From positions 1-7,195 of the forward strand of contig JBMNSQ010000091.1 of NCBI GenBank assembly GCA_050945275.1: DNA of 7,195 bases, given 5' to 3'. The notes beneath the pieces are model-generated. The model searched no databases. It was given only the letters and a program-made list of their open reading frames with translations, and was not told where the DNA came from. This document shows, piece after piece, positions 1-6,811 of this stretch; the first letter of the stretch is position 1; the number at the start of each line of letters is the position of its first letter. The position numbers and the translations under genes are program-made. This DNA comes from JAAYWY01 sp050945275 (GTDB lineage Bacteria; Bacillota; DTU030; DUMP01).

Positions 1-70
1 TAATTTCTACTGTAAACGTTCGCGTCCCGGCCTGAGCACTTCCTCGACCGAAACCGGTCATACTCTGCAC
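1..70 (-). CDS. yicC: YicC/YloC-family protein, N-terminal fragment (runs off left edge)
   Basis: Only the first 23 codons are in the window. They start GTG-CAG-AGT-ATG and give MQSMTGFGRG followed by a segment ending TFTVEI. The S-M-T-G-F-G-R-G block, followed by a TVEI-like strand, is the signature N-terminus of the YicC/YloC family (about 290 residues), described in the literature as endoribonucleases involved in RNA turnover. The GTG at 70-68 is preferred over the ATG at 61-59 because an AAGGA ribosome-binding site (84-80) sits 9 bases before the GTG but 18 before the ATG, and family members usually have two or three residues before MTGFGR. It begins one base after the dapL stop, so it is probably translationally coupled to dapL. 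The family assignment rests on a short but distinctive motif; the rest of the protein is not visible. Confidence 0.85.
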   Translation of the reverse strand, partial: MQSMTGFGRGSAQAGTRTFTVEI

Positions 71-71
71 A

Positions 72-1253
72 CTATCGCTTCCTTGTAAATAAAATCCCGC
101 TCTGGCGCATCCGCTCCACAGCTTCTTGCATCCGCTGCTCGTCCACTGTAAGGGCAATACGGAAATACCCTTCCCCGTGCTCTCCATAACCGTTACCAGG
201 GGCGACATTAACCCCTACCTTCTCCAACAGTAAAGCACAGAAGTCCTTAGAAGTATAACCAGCCGGAACCGGTGCCCAAACATAGAATGTGCCTTTTGTC
301 GGCTTAAGATCCCAACCTAAACTATTTAAACCATTGACGATTGCATTGCGACGTCCGGCATACATCTGGTTCATACGATCGATATTATCTTGCGGGCCAA
401 TCAAAGCTTGGATGCCAGCATATTGAACGGCATTAAAAACACCGGAATCAATGTTGGTCTTAATAACTGATAAGGCGGCCAGCACATCTTTATTACCCAC
501 CGCAAAACCAATACGCCAACCCGTCATGTTGTACGGCTTAGACAAGGAGTTAAACTCAATACCTACTTCCTTCGCCCCCGGGGTGGCTAAAAAGCTAGGA
601 GCACAGTAGCCGTCAAAAGTAGTCTCGCAGTAGGCGAAGTCGTGGCAAACAACGATATCGTTCTTACGGGCAAAGTCCACTGTATCAGCGAAGAACTCTG
701 GAGTTGCCACCGCTGCGGTAGGGTTATTAGGATAATTAATAAAGAGCAGTTTAGCCTTGTGGGCTATGGCTGGATCAATCGCCTTATAATCAGGCAAAAA
801 GTCGTTGGCAGCTGTAAGCGGTATACTCTCGGGTACACCACCCGCTAGCAAGGTGCCGGTACGATATACGGGATAAGCTGGATCAGGTACCAGGGTCACA
901 TCGCCCGGATCAACAAAGGCCCAGCAGATATGAGCGATACCTTCCTTTGAGCCAATTAAGGCCATTACCTCTGTTTCGGGATCCAAGTCCACATCATAAC
1001 GCTCTTTGTACCAAGAGGCCACCGCCTGTTTAAACTCAGACAAGCCTTCATAGGGCGGATAACGATGGTTCGCGCCATCAGTGACCGACTCCTGCAGGGC
1101 TTGAATTATATGCGGCGGCGTAGGCTGGTCGGGATCACCAATACCCAAATCGATAACATCCACGCCACGGGCCCGTGCCTGGGCTTTGAGCTTATCAATT
1201 TCAGCAAATAGATACGGTGGGATAGTGGAAATACGCTTAGCTCTGCTAGTCAT
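72..1253 (-). CDS. dapL: LL-diaminopimelate aminotransferase
   Basis: A 393-residue PLP-dependent class I/II aminotransferase that converts tetrahydrodipicolinate plus glutamate directly to LL-2,6-diaminopimelate and 2-oxoglutarate, bypassing the acylated intermediates of the DapD/C/E route. Visible fold-type I motifs: the LGIGDPD N-terminal block (36-42), the GSKEGIAH helix (101-108), the NYPNNPT block with Asn177, Asp205 and Tyr208 in CHDFAY (expected to contact the pyridine nitrogen and O3'), the PLP Schiff-base Lys239 in SLSKPYNMTGWR, Arg247 (phosphate binding), and substrate-carboxylate Arg365 in YFRIAL. The length and the SLSKPYNMTGWR block match the short bacterial DapL form I recall from Moorella, rather than the longer plant/chlamydial form. 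The ATG at 1253-1251 has an excellent AAAGGAGG site 7 bases upstream. It lies 20 bases after dapF and one base before yicC, in the same operon. Its pairing with dapF strongly supports DapL over generic aspartate aminotransferase annotations. Confidence 0.94.
   Translation of the reverse strand: MTSRAKRISTIPPYLFAEIDKLKAQARARGVDVIDLGIGDPDQPTPPHIIQALQESVTDGANHRYPPYEGLSEFKQAVASWYKERYDVDLDPETEVMALIGSKEGIAHICWAFVDPGDVTLVPDPAYPVYRTGTLLAGGVPESIPLTAANDFLPDYKAIDPAIAHKAKLLFINYPNNPTAAVATPEFFADTVDFARKNDIVVCHDFAYCETTFDGYCAPSFLATPGAKEVGIEFNSLSKPYNMTGWRIGFAVGNKDVLAALSVIKTNIDSGVFNAVQYAGIQALIGPQDNIDRMNQMYAGRRNAIVNGLNSLGWDLKPTKGTFYVWAPVPAGYTSKDFCALLLEKVGVNVAPGNGYGEHGEGYFRIALTVDEQRMQEAVERMRQSGILFTRKR
79..84 (-). 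promoter_or_regulatory. Ribosome-binding site of yicC inside the dapL 3' end
   Basis: On the minus strand this reads AAGGAA and lies within the last sense codons of dapL (…Thr-Arg-Lys-Arg). The AAGGA core is 9 bases before the GTG at 70-68. It decides the GTG start and suggests that ribosomes finishing dapL feed initiation of yicC. Confidence 0.65.
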
Positions 1254-1260
1254 AAGATAT

Positions 1261-1268
1261 CCTCCTTT
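1261..1268 (-). promoter_or_regulatory. Strong ribosome-binding site of dapL
   Basis: The minus strand reads AAAGGAGG, near-perfectly complementary to the 16S rRNA tail, 7 bases before the dapL ATG. It is the best Shine-Dalgarno site in the dapF-dapL-yicC stretch and suits high-level independent initiation of dapL within the polycistronic message. Confidence 0.8.
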
Positions 1269-1273
1269 GTGTC

Positions 1274-2134
1274 TTATGCTTGAATTGCTTCTATAATTTC
1301 AGGCTGAAGTTCGCCGCTGAAAACATGTGTTGCCGGACCGGTCATGTAAACATGATCGTCCGATCCCCATTTTATAGCCAGTTCGCCACCAGGCAGTTCT
1401 ATGGTAGCACGGCGGTCAACAAGCCCTGTTAGGCTACTGGCTACTGCCACAGCACAAGCACCGGTGCCACAAGCCAACGTAGGGCCAGCACCGCGTTCCC
1501 ATACTTTGACCCGCAAGCGATCTTCTCCTACCTGCTGCACAAATTCAACGTTAACTTTCTTAGGAAAGGCAGGATGCTGTTCCATCTTCGGTCCTAGCTC
1601 TTGCCAGGGTATATTTTCTAAGTCTTTTACCGCTATCACTATGTGCGGATTACCCATGGAAACAGCGGTGAATTGGAAATCAGTATTGTCTACAGTTAGT
1701 TTAGCCTTAACTACCGGTCCATCTCCATAGCCAACCACCGGAATGTCGGCAGCATTAAGACGCGGCTGTCCCATATCGACGCAAACCTCAGTTACCTTGC
1801 CGCTCGCTAACATGAGCCGGGGGCGAATGATGCCAGCTAAAGTCTCTATTTCGAACTCGGTTTCTTTAGTTAAACCACGCTCATACACATACTTAGCAAA
1901 ACAGCGAATGCCATTGCCACACATTTCGGCCTCGCTGCCATCAGAGTTAATAATTCGCATCTTAAAGGGAGCCTTATCTCCAGGGAGAACTAAAATCAGG
2001 CCATCAGCACCCACGCCAAAATGCCGGTGGCATAAAAGACGGGCCAGAAGGCCTAACTTAGCTTCATCGGTAGTAGGCTGGTTTTCCATAAGAATGAAAT
2101 CGTTACCTAGACCGTGTAATTTAGAGAAACGCAC
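1274..2134 (-). CDS. dapF: Diaminopimelate epimerase
   Basis: A 286-residue cofactor-independent epimerase interconverting LL- and meso-diaminopimelate, the step after DapL in lysine and peptidoglycan precursor synthesis. Two pseudo-symmetric halves each carry one catalytic cysteine: Cys72 in MCGNGIRC and Cys222 in ACGTGACA, the two-base thiol/thiolate mechanism of the family. The N-terminal KLHGLGNDF block (5-13), the NSDGSEAEMCGNG block (63-75), MGNPH (160-164) and the ERGAGPT loop (213-219) are all intact, and the length is typical. The start is GTG at 2134-2132, giving (f)M-R-F-S-K-L-H-G as expected; no ATG lies nearby upstream. The site before it is weak (AGGG at 2146-2143, 8 bases away), so translation may depend partly on coupling to the ATPase gene, whose stop is only 16 bases upstream. 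dapL follows after 20 bases. Confidence 0.96.
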   Translation of the reverse strand: MRFSKLHGLGNDFILMENQPTTDEAKLGLLARLLCHRHFGVGADGLILVLPGDKAPFKMRIINSDGSEAEMCGNGIRCFAKYVYERGLTKETEFEIETLAGIIRPRLMLASGKVTEVCVDMGQPRLNAADIPVVGYGDGPVVKAKLTVDNTDFQFTAVSMGNPHIVIAVKDLENIPWQELGPKMEQHPAFPKKVNVEFVQQVGEDRLRVKVWERGAGPTLACGTGACAVAVASSLTGLVDRRATIELPGGELAIKWGSDDHVYMTGPATHVFSGELQPEIIEAIQA

Positions 2135-2150
2135 GTTATTAGCCCTACTT

Positions 2151-4805
2151 TCAAGTATTATTACCCATTATATCAAGCGGGCGTCGATCTGTCCACCTGA
2201 GCGCCCACACAAAGCCTTGGCCCAGCAAGCGGAAACCAGCCACCAAGAGCAAAATAGCCCACTCCCCCCCTGTTAAGGGTACAGTGGCAAACACATTCTG
2301 TAGGAACGGATGGTAGATAACCACCAATTGGAGCCCCAAAGAAACCACAATGGCTAGTATTACATAGAGGTTTCCCCATAAGCCGACGGCAAATATAGAC
2401 TGGGTTTCACTGCGGCACTCCAGTACATGAAACAGCTGCTGGAGAACCAGCACAGTAAAAGCTAATGTGCGAGCCAAGGGCAAATTGCCACTTCTAAGGC
2501 CAAGAATAAAAACCGCCACCGTAAGTAGACCTATGCTTAGCCCTCGCCGAATAATCTTTCTGGCTAATCCGTGGGAAAATATACTCTCTGCTTTTTTTCG
2601 CGGCGGTCTGAACATAATATCCGCTACCGGTGGATCGAAACCCAGCGCCAGGGCCGGCAAACCGTCGGTAAGAAGATTTACCCACAGAATTTGAATTGGT
2701 AACAGTGGTAATGGTAGCCCTAACAGGGCGGCCAAGAACATAGTTATCACTTCACCAATGTTACAAGATAACAAGTAGCGGATAAATTTACGGATGTTAT
2801 CATAAATTGCCCGCCCCTCTTCCACCGCGGCCACAATAGTGGCGAAATTGTCGTCCTCAATTACCATAGCCGCTGTTTCACGAGCGACGTCCGTTCCACC
2901 ACGCCCCATGGCAACACCTATATCCGCTTCTTTTATGGCTGGTGCATCGTTAATACCATCGCCAGTCATGGCCACAACCTCTCCTTGTCGCCTTAAGGCC
3001 CGGACAATTTTTAATTTATGGCGAGGGCTCACCCGAGCATAAACATTTATCTTACTGGCTTTTTCTTCGAGCTCCTGCTGGCTCCAGGTATCTAAATCAA
3101 CCCCGGTGGCCACTCCATTCTCCCATGATAAGCCCAGCTCTTTAGCGATGGCTACGGCGGTACTTTGATGGTCACCAGTAATCATTACCGTGCGAATACC
3201 CGCTTGGTAACAGCAAGAAATTGCTTCTTTTGCACCGTGACGCGGGGGATCGTTTAGCCCGACTAGCCCAACTAAAGTCAAATCTGTTTCCATCTCTGGA
3301 TTCGGGGTCTGTGTTAAGGATGGTAGATCCCGATAGGCTACCGCCAACACCCTTAGGGCACGGGACGCCATGCTGTCGTTTTCGGCCAGCCAACGTTCTT
3401 TATCATGGGACTTTAGCGCTGGTTGCCTGTTAGCTCCGTTGTAAACAGTCTGGCAACGATTAATAACCTCATCAGGAGCCCCTTTTACTACCAACCGAAC
3501 ACCGCCGCCAAATCGGTGCAAAGTACTCATACGTTTGCGCTCAGAATCGAACGGTATCTCACCTAAGCGCGGGTAACTTTGTTCTAAAAAACCACGGACT
3601 AAACCAGCCTCAGCTGCCTTTACCACAAGCGCTACTTCCGTTGGATCTCCAGTAGCAGTCCACACTTCTTTCTCTGGCGGGCGACTACGCCATAGATCAA
3701 CTACTTCCATTCCCTTACGCTTCAGAGAAGCGTCATTACACAACGCCGCTAATGTTAAAAGTAAGCGGTGATCCTGGGCTCTAATTTCCCTTACCGTCAT
3801 CTTGTTTTCCGTTAGCGTACCTGTTTTATCGGCACATATTACCGAAGCACACCCCAGCGTCTCCACCGCCGGCAAGGCTCGGACAATGGCCTGGCGTTTG
3901 GCCATCCGCTGTACACCAACAGCCAAAGATAGCGTAACCACTGCTGGTAAACCCTCAGGGATAGCAGCTACAGCTAAACTTATTCCAGCCATTATAAGCT
4001 CAAGCAGCGATCCGCCTCGCCTAAATCCGAGCGCCACTACGGCCGCACAAACAACGATGCAGCCGGCGACCAACACCCGCCCCAACTGGTCTAAGCGCCG
4101 TTGAAGCGGTGTAAGCTCTTCCTGGCGGCGTCTGAGCAGCCGTGCGATTTGTCCTGTTTCCGTTCGTATTCCGGTAGCTACTACTATGGCTTCTGCTTTG
4201 CCTCGGGTAACTAAAGTACCACCGAATACCATGTTACGTCGCTCGGCCAATAAAGTATTGACCGGCAATGACAATACCTCTTTAGTCACCGGAACCGATT
4301 CGCCTGTTAGCGACGATTCATCGCACTGAAGGCCCCAACATTTTACCAAGCGAGCATCGGCCGGTACTTTATCTCCAGCGTTTAGGATTAACAGATCGCC
4401 CGGAACGACATCAGCGGCCGGCACTTCTTTTGCTAACACCCCCCGTCGGCAATAAGCACGCGGGGGAGTCAATTGACTAAGTGCGGCGAGTGACCTCTCC
4501 GCTTTATATTCCTGCAAAAACCCCAACATTGCATTTAAAAGTACAATGGCAACAATAGCCAGCGCATCGCTCCATTCTCCCAATAAAGCCGATAATGTCG
4601 CCGCAATGAGGAGCACCAAAACCATAAAATCCTTAAACTGCTCTTTTAACACTTCCAACATACCCTTAGCGTCAGACGTGGGAATAACATTGGGCCCAAC
4701 ATCAAGAAGACGATTCCTAGCCTGGACGGGTTCTAAACCAGTGTTGATATTAGTTTTCAGTACAGCCGAAATTTCCTGTATTGACTGGACATGCCAAGGT
4801 TGCAA
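2151..4805 (-). CDS. Calcium-translocating P-type ATPase (P2A, YloB/SERCA-like)
   Basis: An 884-residue P-type ATPase expected to pump Ca2+ out of the cytosol across the plasma membrane. All core motifs are present: actuator TGES (167-170), PEGLP in M4 (Glu284), phosphorylation site DKTGT (Asp326), nucleotide-domain KGAPD (441-445), TGDH (543-546) and hinge TGDGINDAP (614-622). Ten membrane spans can be placed: M1-M2 about 60-97, M3-M4 about 243-295, M5-M6 about 672-722, M7-M10 about 750-866. Ca2+ ligands of SERCA site II are conserved (VAAIPE, Asn710, Asp714), as are M5 Asn682 and Glu685; the M8 Glu of SERCA appears as Gln790, as I recall for bacterial YloB. This supports Ca2+ over Na+/K+ or H+. 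Length matches YloB (about 890). The TTG start at 4805-4803 is fixed by AAGGAGG 8 bases upstream. It is the first gene of the minus-strand set. The segment after DKTGT is shorter than usual (see findings). Mn2+ transport cannot be excluded. Confidence 0.92.
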   Translation of the reverse strand: MQPWHVQSIQEISAVLKTNINTGLEPVQARNRLLDVGPNVIPTSDAKGMLEVLKEQFKDFMVLVLLIAATLSALLGEWSDALAIVAIVLLNAMLGFLQEYKAERSLAALSQLTPPRAYCRRGVLAKEVPAADVVPGDLLILNAGDKVPADARLVKCWGLQCDESSLTGESVPVTKEVLSLPVNTLLAERRNMVFGGTLVTRGKAEAIVVATGIRTETGQIARLLRRRQEELTPLQRRLDQLGRVLVAGCIVVCAAVVALGFRRGGSLLELIMAGISLAVAAIPEGLPAVVTLSLAVGVQRMAKRQAIVRALPAVETLGCASVICADKTGTLTENKMTVREIRAQDHRLLLTLAALCNDASLKRKGMEVVDLWRSRPPEKEVWTATGDPTEVALVVKAAEAGLVRGFLEQSYPRLGEIPFDSERKRMSTLHRFGGGVRLVVKGAPDEVINRCQTVYNGANRQPALKSHDKERWLAENDSMASRALRVLAVAYRDLPSLTQTPNPEMETDLTLVGLVGLNDPPRHGAKEAISCCYQAGIRTVMITGDHQSTAVAIAKELGLSWENGVATGVDLDTWSQQELEEKASKINVYARVSPRHKLKIVRALRRQGEVVAMTGDGINDAPAIKEADIGVAMGRGGTDVARETAAMVIEDDNFATIVAAVEEGRAIYDNIRKFIRYLLSCNIGEVITMFLAALLGLPLPLLPIQILWVNLLTDGLPALALGFDPPVADIMFRPPRKKAESIFSHGLARKIIRRGLSIGLLTVAVFILGLRSGNLPLARTLAFTVLVLQQLFHVLECRSETQSIFAVGLWGNLYVILAIVVSLGLQLVVIYHPFLQNVFATVPLTGGEWAILLLVAGFRLLGQGFVWALRWTDRRPLDIMGNNT

Positions 4806-4813
4806 TGTACCGG

Positions 4814-4820
4814 CCTCCTT
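4814..4820 (-). promoter_or_regulatory. Ribosome-binding site fixing the TTG start of the ATPase gene
   Basis: The minus strand reads AAGGAGG, a perfect Shine-Dalgarno sequence, 8 bases before TTG at 4805-4803. The protein from that TTG begins M-Q-P-W-H, a plausible N-terminus for the cation-ATPase N domain, and no in-frame ATG is near, so a TTG start is well supported. Confidence 0.8.
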
Positions 4821-4960
4821 CTACCACTTGAGAAGCCAGCACCATATCATTTTTGTGTTGGCTACTCTCGCTTTGGTGTCTGATCACTACTGCCTGCGCA
4901 ATTACCTAAAGAATCCCTATGCCGTCAGCAAAGAAAAAATGCGCACAGCAAGGCCGGTAA

Positions 4961-4989
4961 TTGACCTATCTTAGGCCTACCATTATACT
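4961..4989 (+). promoter_or_regulatory. Sigma-A-type promoter of rqcH
   Basis: A -35 element TTGACC (4961-4966; consensus TTGACA, one mismatch) is separated by exactly 17 bases from a -10 element TATACT (4984-4989; consensus TATAAT, one mismatch). Transcription would start near 4996, leaving a leader of about 30 bases before the rqcH ATG. Spacing, sequence and position all fit a housekeeping promoter, which suggests constitutive, independent expression of rqcH. No operator-like palindrome is evident around it. The assignment is by inspection only. Confidence 0.78.
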
Positions 4990-5026
4990 GAAAATGTATG
5001 ACAGACGAAGGATAAGGATGATGATC

Positions 5027-6790
5027 ATGGCTTTTGATGCCGTTACCTTAACTGCCCTTATGCCAGAACTTGAAGCACTAGTGGGCTCCCGTGTAGTACG
5101 CATTTGGCAACCAGACAATTTAGAAATTGTTGTCGCTCTGCGGGGCCCTTTGGGTAACTGCCGCCTACTACTCTCCGCCCACCCTGAGAGAGCCCGCTTG
5201 CACCTAACAACCGCAGCTTTTGCCAACCCACCCCATCCTCCTAACTTTTGTATGTATCTGCGCCGTCATTTGGAGGGAGCGCGGCTTGAACATATCACCA
5301 GGCCAGAAGGCGAGCGTATTGTGCGCTTTCACTTTAGCGGCCGAGATGAACTGGGAGACAAACGCGAACTTCTAGTGATTGTGGAAACCATGGGCAAGCA
5401 TAGCAACATTATTGTTGTGGAGATGGCACAAAACACCATCTTAGCGGCTATTAAGCCCATAACCGCCGGTATGAGCCGCTGGCGCCAAGTAATACCCGGT
5501 CTTTTGTACGTAAGTCCACCGGCCCAAGAAAAGTTATTCTTGTCCGATCTAACAGAGCTTGAGTTTTATTCAGAGCTTCCCCGCCGGGGCCGCCGGCCAG
5601 CGAAAGCACTGCTGGCCACTATAGCTGGCCTTAGTCCCCTCTGGGCCAGAGAGCTGGTCGCTCGGGCCGGTTTGCCAGAAAACCTAGATATCCAATCGGC
5701 AGATAGGGCCGATCTAACTTTGTTATGGCAGGAAACAGCCTCTTTTCATCAAGTCCTAGTGCAGGGACAATTTGATCCCTTAGTATATTTCGCGCCCTCC
5801 GGCCAGGTACTGGCTGTTACCCCTCTTTGTTTACAACAATACTCAGATCTAGAAACCAAAAAGTTTTCCTCTATGAGTGAAGCCTTGGACTTTTACTTCT
5901 TGGCCAAGAAAAACGAAGCGCTTTTTTCTAGCTTGAAACAGAGTCTGCTAACAAAGGTGTTCCATCATATAGAGCGAGTAGAAAAAAAACTGGCCCTTCA
6001 CCTGCAGGCCATCCACAGCGCCAAAGAAGCCAATCAGTATCGGAAATTCGGAGAGCTTTTGTTTGCTTATGCCCATCAGTTACCTACTATAGGCCAATCT
6101 GAAGTAGAGTTAGAAGATTGGAACGAGCAATCAACTAAGGTTCATATCCGTCTCGATCCTTCTTTATCCATTACCGACAACGCACAGCGTTATTTTGCTC
6201 GCTATACCAAAGCTAAGAAAACCCTAAGCGCAGCTCGTCGGCAAAAAAAACAGGATGAAGCAGAGCTAAGTTACCTACAAAGTGTAATCGTAGCCTTGGA
6301 CACAGCCGACAATCTAACCGATTTAGAAGAAATACAACTGGAGCTAGAAAAAGAAGGCTACATTAAAACACCTGCGCTCTCTCGTCGCCAGGCAAAGACA
6401 AAAACATATCCCGATAGCAAGCCCCATAGTTTTATTGTTGATGGCTACACTATTTATGTGGGGCGTAACAATCGGCAAAATGACTGGCTAACACTAAGAA
6501 CAGCGAAAGACAATGACATCTGGCTCCACACGCAAAACATTCCCGGCTCCCATGTTATCATCCGCTGTCCTGACAGCCAGTTACCACCGGAAAAAGTACT
6601 TCTTACTGCTGCCGAGCTGGCTGCCCATCATAGCCGCGCCCGCCACTCTTCGCATGTCCCTGTAGATTACACCCAGCGTCGCCATGTAAAAAAACCAGCT
6701 GGTGCTCGCCCCGGATTCGTCATCTACGACCACCAACGGACAGTTTATGTCACCCCAAATAAAGAAAAAATAGCAGCCCTCAAAGACTAG
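5027..6790 (+). CDS. rqcH: NFACT family ribosome-quality-control factor RqcH (YloA/FbpA-like)
   Basis: A 587-residue protein (family about 570) that binds 50S subunits carrying a stalled peptidyl-tRNA and recruits tRNA-Ala to add C-terminal alanine tails that mark the chain for degradation; older annotations call it fibronectin-binding protein A. Domains: NFACT-N from residue 1 (MAFD, LLLSAHP 48-53, NFCMYLRRHLEG 73-84, MGKHSNIIV 122-130), helix-hairpin-helix region about 180-260, charged coiled coil about 290-445, and NFACT-R about 465-580 with DIWLH (497-501), PGSHVII (506-512) and VKKPAGARPG (554-563). The residue pair aligned to B. subtilis Asp97-Arg98 is Glu96-Arg97. Start: the frame is open back to a TTG at 4961, but that TTG is the promoter -35 element. 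ATG at 5027 gives the family's MxFD N-terminus with AAGGA (5014-5018) 8 bases upstream; ATGs at 5018 or 5021 (GAAGGA at 5007-5012) would add two or three residues. It diverges from the ATPase operon and converges on uraA. Confidence 0.93.
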   Translation: MAFDAVTLTALMPELEALVGSRVVRIWQPDNLEIVVALRGPLGNCRLLLSAHPERARLHLTTAAFANPPHPPNFCMYLRRHLEGARLEHITRPEGERIVRFHFSGRDELGDKRELLVIVETMGKHSNIIVVEMAQNTILAAIKPITAGMSRWRQVIPGLLYVSPPAQEKLFLSDLTELEFYSELPRRGRRPAKALLATIAGLSPLWARELVARAGLPENLDIQSADRADLTLLWQETASFHQVLVQGQFDPLVYFAPSGQVLAVTPLCLQQYSDLETKKFSSMSEALDFYFLAKKNEALFSSLKQSLLTKVFHHIERVEKKLALHLQAIHSAKEANQYRKFGELLFAYAHQLPTIGQSEVELEDWNEQSTKVHIRLDPSLSITDNAQRYFARYTKAKKTLSAARRQKKQDEAELSYLQSVIVALDTADNLTDLEEIQLELEKEGYIKTPALSRRQAKTKTYPDSKPHSFIVDGYTIYVGRNNRQNDWLTLRTAKDNDIWLHTQNIPGSHVIIRCPDSQLPPEKVLLTAAELAAHHSRARHSSHVPVDYTQRRHVKKPAGARPGFVIYDHQRTVYVTPNKEKIAALKD

Positions 6791-6804
6791 CTGTGGGGGC
6801 TGCT
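6759..6804 (-). terminator. Rho-independent terminator of uraA, embedded in the rqcH 3' end
   Basis: Read on the minus strand, the arm AGCAGCCCCC (6804-6795) pairs with GAGGGCTGCT (6781-6772): a 10-base-pair stem with one G-T wobble and a 13-base loop. It is followed directly by ATTTTTTCTTTATTT, a good U-tract. The hairpin begins 7 bases after the uraA stop codon (6814-6812). On the plus strand the same hairpin would form at the rqcH stop codon, but it is followed by GCTCACTTTACTT, which is not a convincing U-tract, so termination is expected mainly for uraA. The stem's distal arm and the T-tract occupy the last coding codons of rqcH. Confidence 0.82.
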
Positions 6805-6811
6805 GCTCACT

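Larger units (their letters stand above)
4806..5026. other. Divergent intergenic region between the ATPase operon and rqcH
   Basis: These 221 bases hold no credible gene. They carry the rqcH promoter and leader on the plus strand and the ATPase ribosome-binding site on the minus strand. A minus-strand promoter for the ATPase-dapF-dapL-yicC set should be here, but no strong one is visible. The best candidate is TTGCTG (4931-4926) with GGTAAT (4906-4901), whose 19-base spacing and poor -10 make it weak. I see no conserved fold resembling a lysine (L-box) or yybP-ykoY manganese riboswitch and no terminator hairpin; at most about 150 bases are available for a leader. Confidence 0.6.

Noticed and set aside
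59..61. ATG as the start of the YicC-family gene
   Set aside because: The AAGGA site is too far (18 bases), and family proteins normally carry a few residues before MTGFGR; the GTG at 70-68 fits both.
1401..1730. A plus-strand open frame opposite dapF
   Set aside because: It is antisense to catalytic-motif-bearing DapF sequence, with no ribosome-binding site or recognisable domain.
1743..2276. A 177-codon plus-strand open frame opposite dapF and the ATPase C-terminus
   Set aside because: It is antisense to two conserved coding regions, shows low-complexity Ser/Pro/Arg-rich sequence and no family motif; it is a shadow frame.
4806..4960. Lysine (L-box) or yybP-ykoY (Mn2+) riboswitch upstream of the ATPase-dapF-dapL operon
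   Set aside because: Both would make biological sense, but the available leader shows none of the conserved core sequences or a regulatory terminator that I could recognise. A covariance-model search with Infernal would settle it.
4546..4974. A 142-codon plus-strand open frame overlapping the ATPase 5' end and the intergenic region
   Set aside because: It lies opposite a clearly conserved ATPase N-terminus, has no Shine-Dalgarno site or recognisable motif, and its composition is that expected of the complementary strand.
6772..6804. The hairpin at the rqcH stop codon acting as a bidirectional terminator
   Set aside because: The plus-strand side is followed by GCTCACTTTACTT, without a continuous U-run; only the minus-strand side has a proper T-tract.
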